Of a stretch of 64,000 nt of DNA, positions 41,496 through 50,266 are shown piece by piece. Within the stretch, counting starts at the first letter, position 1, and the number at the start of each line of letters is the position of its first letter. The stretch spans positions 2,046,001 through 2,110,000 of the forward strand of contig NZ_CP107954.1 in assembly GCF_036067295.1 (NCBI RefSeq), written 5' to 3'. Below the pieces are notes generated by a model. It saw only the letters and a list, made by a program, of their open reading frames with translations. It was not told the origin of the DNA and ran no database searches. This DNA is from Kribbella sp. NBC_00382 (GTDB lineage: Bacteria; Actinomycetota; Actinomycetes; Propionibacteriales; Kribbellaceae). The translations under genes and the position numbers were made by a program.

Positions 41496-42496
41496 GAGAC
41501 ACCTCCGGCGACAGCCGCGTCCGGCGCTTTGACGACGGTTCTTCGCTCTTGCCTACGGGTTCGGACCTGGCCGAGCACCACCGAGCCCAGTACGACGGTG
41601 CCGACGACGAAGTTCACCCAGCTCGGTTCGAGCGAGAACTCGGCCCGGGCCGTGTCGACGAACCGCACGATGAAGGCGGCGAGCACGGTACCGAGCACGA
41701 CGGCCGAGCCACCGGTCAGCAGGGCGCCACCGATGATCGGCGCGGCGAAGCTCGGCAGCAGCCAGTCGCCACCGATGCTCTTGTTCACGCCGGGCGACGA
41801 CGCGATGGTCAGGATCGCCGCGACGCCGAGGATGGCGCCCGACAGCGTGTGCGCGATGATCACCGACCGGTCGTTGGAGATCCCGGAAAGCCTTGCGGCG
41901 ATGGGGTTTCCGCCCGAGGCGAGCAGTTGCCGCCCCGGTACCGTCCGGCGCAACATCAGCGCGAGCAGTCCGGCCACCACCAACGCGACCAGGAAGATCA
42001 ACGGGAGCACCCCGAACACGGCGTACGAGCCGAAGCTCTTCAGGCCTTGGGGATACGCGTCGACGGTGCGCGTGCCGACCAGCCGGTACTGGACGCCGAG
42101 CAGCACGGTCATCGTGGCCAGCGTGACGATGAACCCGTTGATCCGGGTGAGCACCACGAGCAGGCCGTTCGCCAGGCCGGCCAGCGCTGCGAGCAGGAAG
42201 CCGATCAGCAGCGCGAGCGGGACGGGCACACCGTGGTCGGCCATCAGCACGCCCATCGCGCACGCGGCGAACCCGCCGACGGCACCGACGGCGAGGTTGA
42301 GTTGACCCACGGCTAAGACCACCATCTGAGCCAATCCGATCAGGACCGGCACCGCAAGGAACTGAAGGAGCACTCGCAGTGAATTCGCCTCGAGCAGATC
42401 ACCCTGCGAGGCGATCACCAGGAAGACAAAGAACACCACGCCGATGACCAGCAAGGTCATCTCGGTCGTCCGCGCGAATCTCAGCAGCGACTTCAT
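41492..42496 (-). CDS. CUT2 sugar ABC transporter permease
   Basis: 334 aa, 8-10 membrane helices, BPD_transp_2 family. Characteristic segments: GQLNLAVGAVGGFAACAMGV, GLANGLLVVLTRINGFIVTL, GNPIAARLSGISNDRSVI (cytoplasmic coupling loop) and GALLTGGSAVVLGTVLAAF. It pairs with the other permease at 42493; two distinct permeases with one dual ATPase is the arrangement of the rhamnose-type RhaSTPQ and Lsr systems. Overlaps the upstream permease by 4 nt (ATGA). Confidence 0.93.
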   Translation of the reverse strand: MKSLLRFARTTEMTLLVIGVVFFVFLVIASQGDLLEANSLRVLLQFLAVPVLIGLAQMVVLAVGQLNLAVGAVGGFAACAMGVLMADHGVPVPLALLIGFLLAALAGLANGLLVVLTRINGFIVTLATMTVLLGVQYRLVGTRTVDAYPQGLKSFGSYAVFGVLPLIFLVALVVAGLLALMLRRTVPGRQLLASGGNPIAARLSGISNDRSVIIAHTLSGAILGVAAILTIASSPGVNKSIGGDWLLPSFAAPIIGGALLTGGSAVVLGTVLAAFIVRFVDTARAEFSLEPSWVNFVVGTVVLGSVVLGQVRTRRQERRTVVKAPDAAVAGGVS

Positions 42497-43578
42497 CGTT
42501 CCTTCACCCCCTGCCGGTCGGACAGCACTGTTCGGAACCGGTCGGTCGACAAGGCGACGAGCAGGATCAGCCCGAGATAGATGTTCAGGCTCTCCAGTCC
42601 AACCCCCAAGAGATCAAGGCCTTTCCGGATCACGGTCGTCAGCGCGGTACCGAGCAACGTCCCCCAGATGGAGATGAACCCGCCCGCCAGCAACGTCCCG
42701 CCGAGGATCGGTCCGAGGAACGACGGCAGCATGAACTCCTCACCGATCGTCGCCTTGATCGATCCGGTGCTCACCGCGAGCATGAAGCCCGCCAGCGCCG
42801 CCAGGCAGCCCGACATCGCATGCGCGGTGATCACCCGGCGGGCGGTCGGGATGCCCGACAGTTCGGCCGCCTTCACCGACGTACCGGTCATCAACAGCTC
42901 ACGGCCGAGCTTGGTGCGGCTGTAGATCCAGCCGACCACGATCATCGCGATCACGGCGAACATCGCCAGCTGCGGTACCGCGGGCGATCCGCAGACGTTG
43001 CCGATGCAGACGTCCGCCAGGGAGTAGTTGCGCAGCTCGCGCATCCCCGGCGGCTTGGTGACGAAGGCGGCGTTGTCGGTCAGCCCGGTGTAGACGAGGG
43101 GGATCAACCCGAGCAGCAGGAAGTCGAGTGCGAGCGTGACGACGAAGGAGTTCACGCCGGTCTTGGCGATGACCCAGCCCGCGAGCGCGCCGATCGCAGC
43201 CCCGGCGACCAGGCCGACCAGCAGTCCGGCGTACAGGCTGAAGTGCCACAGGTCGTACGAGATGCCGGTGATCATCATCGAGAAGGCCGCCATCCGGCCG
43301 ACGGCGAGGTTCATGTGGCCGATCGACAGCACGCACATCTGGGCCAGGCCGACGACGGTGAACATCGCGATGTCACGCAGCAGCGGGAAGACGACGAGCT
43401 GCTGGTTGAAGAACGCCGGGCGCAGGATCCCGAACAGGGCGGACAGCGCCACGACCAGGATCAGCAGGCCGATCCGCTGGTTCGCCCACCACGGAGTACG
43501 ACCTCCGCGCGGTTGCTCGACGGGCGCGTCCGGTTCCTGCAGGGCCGCGGTGGCTGTCTCCGAGACGGGTGCGCTCAC
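42493..43578 (-). CDS. CUT2 sugar ABC transporter permease
   Basis: 361 aa. A ~35-residue N-terminal cytoplasmic tail precedes RIGLLILVVALSALFGILRP, the first helix. Further segments: GHMNLAVGRMAAFSMMITGI, GWVIAKTGVNSFVVTLALDF, TSVKAAELSGIPTARRVITA and GGTLLAGGFISIWGTLLGTA. GTG 43578 overlaps the dehydratase stop (GTGA). The coding frame is open well upstream, but that part is antisense-register sequence of the dehydratase. Confidence 0.92.
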   Translation of the reverse strand: MSAPVSETATAALQEPDAPVEQPRGGRTPWWANQRIGLLILVVALSALFGILRPAFFNQQLVVFPLLRDIAMFTVVGLAQMCVLSIGHMNLAVGRMAAFSMMITGISYDLWHFSLYAGLLVGLVAGAAIGALAGWVIAKTGVNSFVVTLALDFLLLGLIPLVYTGLTDNAAFVTKPPGMRELRNYSLADVCIGNVCGSPAVPQLAMFAVIAMIVVGWIYSRTKLGRELLMTGTSVKAAELSGIPTARRVITAHAMSGCLAALAGFMLAVSTGSIKATIGEEFMLPSFLGPILGGTLLAGGFISIWGTLLGTALTTVIRKGLDLLGVGLESLNIYLGLILLVALSTDRFRTVLSDRQGVKER

Positions 43579-44687
43579 GAGACCCGCCGGTCGTCGATCG
43601 CGTCGCGGTCCCAGTCGATCCCGAGCCCCGGCTCGTCCGGCGCGACGGCATGCCCGTCGGCGATCTCCATCTCGGTCTTCGTGATCGCCCGCAACTGCGG
43701 GATGTGTTCGACGTACCGGCCGTTCGGTACCGCCGCAGTCAGGCTCACGTGGAGCTCCATCAGGAAGTGCGGGCAGACCTCGAGGTTGAAGGTCTCGGCC
43801 AGGTGTGCCACCTTCAGCCACGGGGTGATGCCGCCGATCCGGGCGACGTCGACCTGGACGATGCCGGCCGCGCCCGCGGCGACGTACTCGCGGAACTGCG
43901 AGATCGAGTACATCGACTCGCCGACCGCGATCGGGATCGAGGTCGACTCGGCCAGCCGGACGTGCCCGGTCAGGTCGTCGGCCGGCAACGGCTCCTCGAA
44001 CCAGCTCAGGTCGAGCGGCTCGAAGGCCCGCGCGCGGCGTTTCGCCTCGGCGTACGTCATCGACTGGTTGGCGTCGACCATGATGTCGAGGGCCGGCCCG
44101 ACAGCATCCCGTACCGCCGACAGCCGCTCGAGGTCCTCGTGGACGCGCGGCTTGCCCACCTTGAGCTTCACCCCGGGCCAGCCGGCCTTCTGCGACTCGA
44201 GCGCACCGGCGACGAGCTGGTCCGTTGTCAGGTGCAACCAACCGCCCTCGGTGTCGTACAGCGGGACCCGTTGGCGGAACCCGCCCGCAAGACGCCAGAG
44301 CGGCTCGTCGGCCCGGCGGCAGCGCAGATCCCACAGGGCGGTGTCGACGGAGGCCAGCGCGAGCGAGGTGATCGCTCCGACCGTGGTCGCCCGGGTGGAG
44401 GCGAACAGGTCGAACCAGATCGCCTCCACGTTGCGGGCGTCGGCCCCGATCAGCCGCGGCAGCAGGTGGTCCCGCAGCATCGCGAGGATCGACGTACCAC
44501 CGTTGCCGATCGTGTAGGAGTAGCCGAGCCCGACGTACCCGTCGGTGGTCTCCAGCTCGACGAAGACTGTCTCCTGCTTGAGGAAGGCCTGCACCGCGTC
44601 GGTCCGGACGGTCTCCACCTCGAGGTCCACCAGGAAGGCCTCGGCGCGGCTGATCGTTGTCTTGGGCAAGATGTGCGCTCCGGTCAC
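43575..44687 (-). CDS. Enolase-superfamily sugar-acid dehydratase (mandelate racemase/MLE type)
   Basis: 370 aa. The capping domain is followed by a TIM barrel with KxK (GVKLKVGK, about 172-179), metal ligands Asp in VDANQS (about 201), Glu in WFEEPL (about 229) and Glu in AVGES (about 255), an Asp in VQVDVARIGG and the catalytic His in VCPHFLME (about 306). KxK plus a C-terminal His marks acid-sugar dehydratases such as L-fuconate, L-rhamnonate or galactarate dehydratase. With a neighbouring lactonase it should turn an aldonate into a 2-keto-3-deoxy acid. GTG 44687 overlaps the stop of the binding-protein gene. Confidence 0.9.
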   Translation of the reverse strand: MTGAHILPKTTISRAEAFLVDLEVETVRTDAVQAFLKQETVFVELETTDGYVGLGYSYTIGNGGTSILAMLRDHLLPRLIGADARNVEAIWFDLFASTRATTVGAITSLALASVDTALWDLRCRRADEPLWRLAGGFRQRVPLYDTEGGWLHLTTDQLVAGALESQKAGWPGVKLKVGKPRVHEDLERLSAVRDAVGPALDIMVDANQSMTYAEAKRRARAFEPLDLSWFEEPLPADDLTGHVRLAESTSIPIAVGESMYSISQFREYVAAGAAGIVQVDVARIGGITPWLKVAHLAETFNLEVCPHFLMELHVSLTAAVPNGRYVEHIPQLRAITKTEMEIADGHAVAPDEPGLGIDWDRDAIDDRRVS

Positions 44688-45775
44688 TTGCAGCTCAGCT
44701 GGGCCGCGAAGTCCTTCTGCAGCTCGGTCGTCTTGGCCTTGCGCTCGGCGTCGTAGGTGTCGACGTTGGCCTTGGTGACGACGAACGAACCGGAGTCGAC
44801 GATCACGCCGGGCGTCTTCATCGTGCACTGCTTGGAGCCGAGCAGGGCGAGCAGCCAGCCGCCGACGTACGCCTGGCCGACCGGGTTCTGGGTGACCGTC
44901 GCGGCGACGCCGCCGGACTTGATCCCGGACAGGATCTTGGCGTCGTCGTCGATCGCCACCACCTTGATCGGAAGCTTGCTGCTGGCAACCCCGTCAGCCG
45001 CGGCGACGGCCGGGTTGTAGGCGGTGGTGACGATGCCCTTGATCTCCTTGCCCTTCGAGGCAAGCAGGTCGGCGACCGCCTTCTGCGCGGTCTGCAGGTC
45101 CTTGTCGATGTCGGTGATCACCGGCAGCTCGGTGACCTTGCCGTTGGTCTCCGCGATCGCCTTCTTCACGCCGGCGATCCGGCGCTGGGTGTTCGAGTCG
45201 ACGTTGTTGCCGGTCAGGTGCACGATCGTGCCCGAGCCGCCGATCGCCTCGATCGTCGCCTTGGTCGCCTTGTACGCCGCCGCCTCGACGTCCGTGGACA
45301 GGCAGAAGTCGGCCGAGTTGGTGTCACCGGCCGGGCAGGACGCGAGCGAACCGACCGCGAACCCCTTGCCCTTCAGGTCCTCGAAGGTGGAGTTGATGTC
45401 GGTCGGGGACACCCCGAAGATGCCGAACGCGTTGTAGCCCTGGGCGGCGAGCGAGTTGATCACGTTGTTCTGCTTGCCCTGGTCCCACTCGCCGGTTTCA
45501 TTGAACGTCACACCACCGAGCTTGAAGTCGGTCTTGTCCAGGTCGGCGGTGGTCTTCCAGGGCTGGAAATAGGGGTGCGCGCCGCCGGGGATGAGGGCAA
45601 GCTTGACGCTGGAGCCGTCCTTGAGCTCGACCGGGCCGGTCGACGTACCGGTGGAGGCGTCGTCTCCGGTGGTACCGGTGGAGTCATTTGAGCTCTTGGT
45701 GCTGCAGCCGGTTGCGGCCAGCGCAACGACGGCCAGCCCGACGGCGGTTTTCCGGTAGATCGAGTGGACGGTCAT
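44684..45775 (-). CDS. Sugar ABC transporter substrate-binding lipoprotein (RhaS/RbsB-like)
   Basis: 363 aa. The signal peptide ends in lipobox LAATGC (lipid-anchored Cys24), followed by a Ser/Thr/Gly linker. The periplasmic-binding-protein type 1 fold shows KLALIPGGAHPYFQPWKTTA, NNVINSLAAQGYNAFGIFGV, SGTIVHLTGNNVDSNTQRRI and GVAATVTQNPVGQAYVGGWL. First gene of the operon; ATG 45775 has GAGGAG 8 nt upstream. The promoter region contains the palindrome at 45794. Confidence 0.92.
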   Translation of the reverse strand: MTVHSIYRKTAVGLAVVALAATGCSTKSSNDSTGTTGDDASTGTSTGPVELKDGSSVKLALIPGGAHPYFQPWKTTADLDKTDFKLGGVTFNETGEWDQGKQNNVINSLAAQGYNAFGIFGVSPTDINSTFEDLKGKGFAVGSLASCPAGDTNSADFCLSTDVEAAAYKATKATIEAIGGSGTIVHLTGNNVDSNTQRRIAGVKKAIAETNGKVTELPVITDIDKDLQTAQKAVADLLASKGKEIKGIVTTAYNPAVAAADGVASSKLPIKVVAIDDDAKILSGIKSGGVAATVTQNPVGQAYVGGWLLALLGSKQCTMKTPGVIVDSGSFVVTKANVDTYDAERKAKTTELQKDFAAQLSCK

Positions 45776-45793
45776 GGCGCTGGCTCCTCAAAG

Positions 45794-45805
45794 ATCCTAT
45801 AGGAT
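45794..45805. promoter_or_regulatory. Perfect 12-bp palindrome ATCCTATAGGAT (GntR operator candidate)
   Basis: The palindrome lies 19 nt before the binding-protein ATG and 110 nt before the divergent GntR gene. On the minus strand it contains TATCCT/TAGGAT promoter-like hexamers, so a bound repressor would block transcription. TCCTATAGGA-type sites are common for FCD-domain GntR proteins. Confidence 0.7.
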
Positions 45806-45914
45806 ATTGCGTAGCTGATGCTGCCGCTTCACACTGGTGGCGTCAAGACTTGTCGTCATAACGACTGTGCACACCCGCCGGTCGGGCATGATGGGGGCTT
45901 CGGGAGGAGCGACG

Positions 45915-46610
45915 GTGACAGATGCGCATGTGGGTCTGGCGGGGCAGCTCGCTCGCCTGCCTCAGCGACAGGTACTGAGCGACGACGTCTACGAGACCGT
46001 CAAGGGCCTGATCATGGACAGCGTGGTCGAGCCGGGCACCCGGCTGAACATCGACGCGCTGACCCGGGAGCTGGGCATCTCCCAGACGCCGATCCGCGAG
46101 TCGCTGGCCCGGCTGGAGTCCGACGGGCTGGTGATCAAGGAGCCGCTGCGGGGGTACCGGGTGTCTTCCCGGCTGACCCGGGAGGAGTTCGAGGACCTCT
46201 TCGAGTACCGGCTGCACATCGAGCCGTGGGCGGCCGGACGAGCGGCTGAGCGGACCGGGGCGGACGATATGGCCCGGCTCAAGGACGAGATGTTGAGCTA
46301 TACCGACGTACCGGATCGTCCTGACTACGACAGTTACAAGGCGATGGCCGCACACGATCAACGGTTCCATGACCTGGTACTGGAGCTGTCCGGCAACGAG
46401 ACGGCTCGGCAGTCTTTCGCGCGCACGCACTGCCACCTGCACCTGTTCCGCCTGTACTACGGCGGCGGGATCGCGACCAAGGCGTTGCGCGAGCACAAGA
46501 CCGTCGTGGCCGCCGTTCGCAAGGGCGATCCCCTTGAGGCGGCTGCTGCGATGAAGGCACATATCGAAGCGTCCCGGGCCCGGTTGCGGCCTGTGTTCGA
46601 TCAACTCTGA
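45915..46610 (+). CDS. GntR-family regulator (FCD type) of the sugar-acid locus
   Basis: 231 aa. Winged helix: VYETVKGLIMDSVVEPGTRL, then LTRELGISQTPIRESLARLE and DGLVIKEPLRGYRV. FCD domain: FEDLFEYRLHIEPWAAGRAA, a metal-His helix MAAHDQRFHDLVLELSGNET and HLHLFRLYYGG, then EHKTVVAAVRKGDPLEAAAA. GTG 45915 is preferred since GGGAGGAG lies about 5 nt upstream; earlier in-frame ATGs at 45888 and 45891 lack one. It is divergent from the transport operon and 19 nt before the FAH-family gene, so it likely represses both through the 45794 palindrome. Confidence 0.9.
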   Translation: MTDAHVGLAGQLARLPQRQVLSDDVYETVKGLIMDSVVEPGTRLNIDALTRELGISQTPIRESLARLESDGLVIKEPLRGYRVSSRLTREEFEDLFEYRLHIEPWAAGRAAERTGADDMARLKDEMLSYTDVPDRPDYDSYKAMAAHDQRFHDLVLELSGNETARQSFARTHCHLHLFRLYYGGGIATKALREHKTVVAAVRKGDPLEAAAAMKAHIEASRARLRPVFDQL

Positions 46611-46629
46611 CCACTTCTTAGGAGTGTTT

Positions 46630-47481
46630 GTGGAACTGCTGCGCCTCGGCGCGGTCGGTGAGGAGCGCCCGTACGTGCGCGCCACCGACGGCACCGTCTA
46701 CGACCTGAGCTCCGTCACCGCCGACATCGACGGCGCCTTCCTCGCCTCGGACGGGATCGCCCGGGTGCGTTCAGCTTTGGAGGCCGGCTCGCTCGCGGCC
46801 GCTTCGGTCGAGGGGCTCCGCGTGGGCGCCCCGATCGCGAAGCCGGGCGCCGTCGTCTGCATCGGCCTGAACTACGCGGCCCACGCGGCCGAGTCGGGCG
46901 CCGAGCCGCCGAAGAATCCGGTCGTCTTCTACAAGCACCCGAACACGGTCGTCGGCCCTCATGACGACATCCTCGTTCCCCGCGGCTCGACGAAGACCGA
47001 CTGGGAGGTCGAGCTCGCCGTCGTCATCGGCAAGACCGCCCGCTACCTGTCCACCGACGAAGAGGCACTCGCCTGCATCGCCGGCTACACGGTCTCCAAC
47101 GACGTCTCCGAACGCGCCCTGCAGCTCGAGGTGTCCGGCGGCCAATGGTCCAAGGGCAAGTCCTGCGAAACCTTCAACCCCCTCGGCCCTTCGCTGATCC
47201 CGGCCGACGAAATCTCCGACCCGCAGGACCTGGCCCTGAAGTCCTGGGTCAACGGCGAGGTCCGCCAGAACTCCAACACCCGCGACATGATCTTCTCGGT
47301 GGCGGCGTTGATCCGCGACCTCTCGCAGTACATGACCCTCGACCCGGGTGACCTCGTCAACACCGGTACTCCGGAAGGCGTAGCCCTCTCCGGCCGCTTC
47401 CCGTACCTGTCCCCCGGCGACACCGTCGAATGCGAAATCCAAGGCCTAGGCAAACAATCCCAAACCCTCACCAAAGCCTGA
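46630..47481 (+). CDS. Fumarylacetoacetate-hydrolase-family enzyme (diketo-sugar-acid hydrolase candidate)
   Basis: 283 aa. The metal-binding core is present: GLNYAAHAAESG, KHPNTVVGPHDDILVP, the acidic DWEVELAVVIGKTAR and SNDVSERALQ, then QWSKGKSCETFNPLGPSLIP and LVNTGTPEGVAL. Close relatives cleave 2,4-diketo-3-deoxy-L-fuconate or -rhamnonate, giving pyruvate and lactate. GTG 46630 is chosen because AGGAG lies 5 nt upstream. It follows the GntR gene and completes a pathway with the lactonase and dehydratase; the intermediate dehydrogenase is not in the cluster. Confidence 0.9.
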   Translation: MELLRLGAVGEERPYVRATDGTVYDLSSVTADIDGAFLASDGIARVRSALEAGSLAAASVEGLRVGAPIAKPGAVVCIGLNYAAHAAESGAEPPKNPVVFYKHPNTVVGPHDDILVPRGSTKTDWEVELAVVIGKTARYLSTDEEALACIAGYTVSNDVSERALQLEVSGGQWSKGKSCETFNPLGPSLIPADEISDPQDLALKSWVNGEVRQNSNTRDMIFSVAALIRDLSQYMTLDPGDLVNTGTPEGVALSGRFPYLSPGDTVECEIQGLGKQSQTLTKA

Positions 47482-47489
47482 CCCCCGGA

Positions 47490-47520
47490 GCTGCGTGGGG
47501 TGGCTAATCCCCCACGCAGC
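47490..47520. terminator. Hairpin between convergent genes
   Basis: GCTGCGTGGGG (47490-47500) pairs perfectly with CCCCACGCAGC (47510-47520), 9 nt after the FAH-family stop. No T-run follows. Confidence 0.7.
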
Positions 47521-47628
47521 CTCCGCCCGGCCGCGGCCACCCGCGCCAGCGTCAGGCGGAGATGCCCTGGCCGAACCCGGGCCGACAGTCCTGCCTGAAG
47601 TGCTACGGATCTCCTCGATGACGGCTGG

Positions 47629-49053
<1,425 letters not shown>

Positions 49054-49131
49054 TCAAGATCCCCCAAGGTCGCTTTTGCCCTGATTTTGTTCAGGATTCT
49101 GGCTACGGCGAGTGATTCTCCAGCACACCCT

Positions 49132-49149
49132 GGGTCTTGCGGCAAGCCC
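49132..49149. promoter_or_regulatory. Candidate rifamycin-associated element (RAE)
   Basis: GGGTCTTGCGGCAAGCCC is an inverted repeat with CTTGC/GCAAG arms around one G and flanking GG/CC pairs (one T/C mismatch). It resembles, from memory, the conserved element found upstream of rifamycin-inactivating genes in actinobacteria. It sits 79 nt before the rox-like gene and upstream of the divergent VOC gene. Confidence 0.65.
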
Positions 49150-49212
49150 ACCCCTGCGCTATAAATTAGTTGTGGCGAGGAGATGCACTTCTCCTTGCCT
49201 ATTGTTTTGCCC

Positions 49213-49590
49213 ATGACCTCCGTTGTGCGCACAGTGACCTTCGACGCCCGCGACCCCTACGAGTTGGCCGGCTTCTGGCTGAAGGTGCTCCGCGCCGAGC
49301 GCCCGGACGACGACCTCCCCGGTGAGCAGTACGCCGCGGTGAACACGCCCGAGGTGAAGCTCCTCTTCGAGCAGAACAACGACGAGAAGGCCGTCAAGAA
49401 CCGCCTCCACCTCGACCTCCAGCCCGACACCACCCGCGACGCCGAGGTCGACTGGCTCCTCACCCTCGGCGCCACCATCGCCGTCGACCGCCGCGAACCC
49501 GACGGCACCGGCTGGGTCGTCATGCACGACCCCGAAGGCAACGAATTCTGCGTACTCCGAAGCGCCGCCGAACGCGCAGCCACCAGCTGA
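49213..49590 (+). CDS. VOC-family protein
   Basis: 125-aa single VOC domain: VVRTVTFDARDPYELAGFWL at the N terminus, EVKLLFEQNNDEKAVKNRLH (central His), and VMHDPEGNEFCVL (metal Glu) near the end. Possibly a small-molecule binding or resistance protein. ATG 49213 gives the usual family start, with TATTGT 7 nt upstream; ATG 49183, with GAGGAG directly adjacent, is an alternative. Divergent from the rox-like gene, with the candidate RAE between them. Confidence 0.82.
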   Translation: MTSVVRTVTFDARDPYELAGFWLKVLRAERPDDDLPGEQYAAVNTPEVKLLFEQNNDEKAVKNRLHLDLQPDTTRDAEVDWLLTLGATIAVDRREPDGTGWVVMHDPEGNEFCVLRSAAERAATS

Positions 49591-49631
49591 CGCAACGGCG
49601 GGGCGAACGTCTTGCGGTGTCGCCAAGGGTG

Positions 49632-49723
49632 CCGGACCGCCACCACTACCCAACCCGCCGGGCAACCGTTTACCGCCTTGGGTTCGGGTGGTTTGCTGGG
49701 GTTCGGTAGTGGTGGCGGTCCGG
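49632..49723. repeat. Large inverted repeat in a 300-nt gap
   Basis: CCGGACCGCCACCACTACC (49632-49650) and its exact reverse complement (49705-49723) form a 19-bp stem that extends five more pairs (AACCC/GGGTT) past one mismatch. The whole gap 49591-49894 has no gene. It lies between convergent genes, so a terminator is the simplest reading; a decayed mobile-element end or structured RNA are alternatives. Confidence 0.65.
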
Positions 49724-49894
49724 GTGACACGAGGAGGTGCTGGGTTTGGCTGTTCTTGGCGGGGCGACCGCCAGTGCATCAAACGGGCGGCCGGACGGGG
49801 GACGGGTGCGCCAGGGTGATGAGGCCGGGGTTTGATGGCGCGGGCGTACCCACTCAACCGGCGACTTCGGAGCGAAGGGTGGGTACGTCGGGAA

Positions 49895-50266
49895 TCAGCT
49901 GGTCGACGGGGTTTGACCGGTGAAGGTTATTCGCCAGTCTGTGGTCCAGGCGTGGACTGTCACGTCGAAGCCGTTGTGGTGGGCAACGACTCGGTGATGG
50001 CCGGCTTCTTCTGGGGAGATCTCGGCGCGCCAGCCTCGGGCCTGGAGGGCGGCTGCGGCGGCGGCTACTGCCCAGGCGGGGTCGGTGGAGGTTGGGTTGC
50101 CGGTTTCTACGGTGACGCTGGAGACAGTGGCGGGGGCTCGGCCGTCGAAGAGGGCGCCGGGGTTTACCGGGCCGGGGTCGTGGGTGACGACTGGGTGCTG
50201 GGTTGGTACGACGATTGCCGCTACCGCTAGCAGCTCTTCGCGGAGGAACTCTCGGGCGTCCATCAT
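49895..50266 (-). CDS. Small protein coupled to the DUF1023 hydrolase, unknown function
   Basis: 123 aa without a signal peptide. The N-terminal half reads DAREFLREELLAVAAIVVPT, then a loop region and an AWAVAAAAAALQARGWRAEI helix, followed by HHRVVAHHNGFDVTVHAWTT and WRITFTGQTP. The end looks like a small alpha/beta binding domain. ATG 50266 has GAGGGG 8 nt upstream; ATG 50263 is adjacent. It overlaps the upstream hydrolase gene by 4 nt, so the two proteins probably act together. No family recognised. Confidence 0.72.
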   Translation of the reverse strand: MMDAREFLREELLAVAAIVVPTQHPVVTHDPGPVNPGALFDGRAPATVSSVTVETGNPTSTDPAWAVAAAAAALQARGWRAEISPEEAGHHRVVAHHNGFDVTVHAWTTDWRITFTGQTPSTS

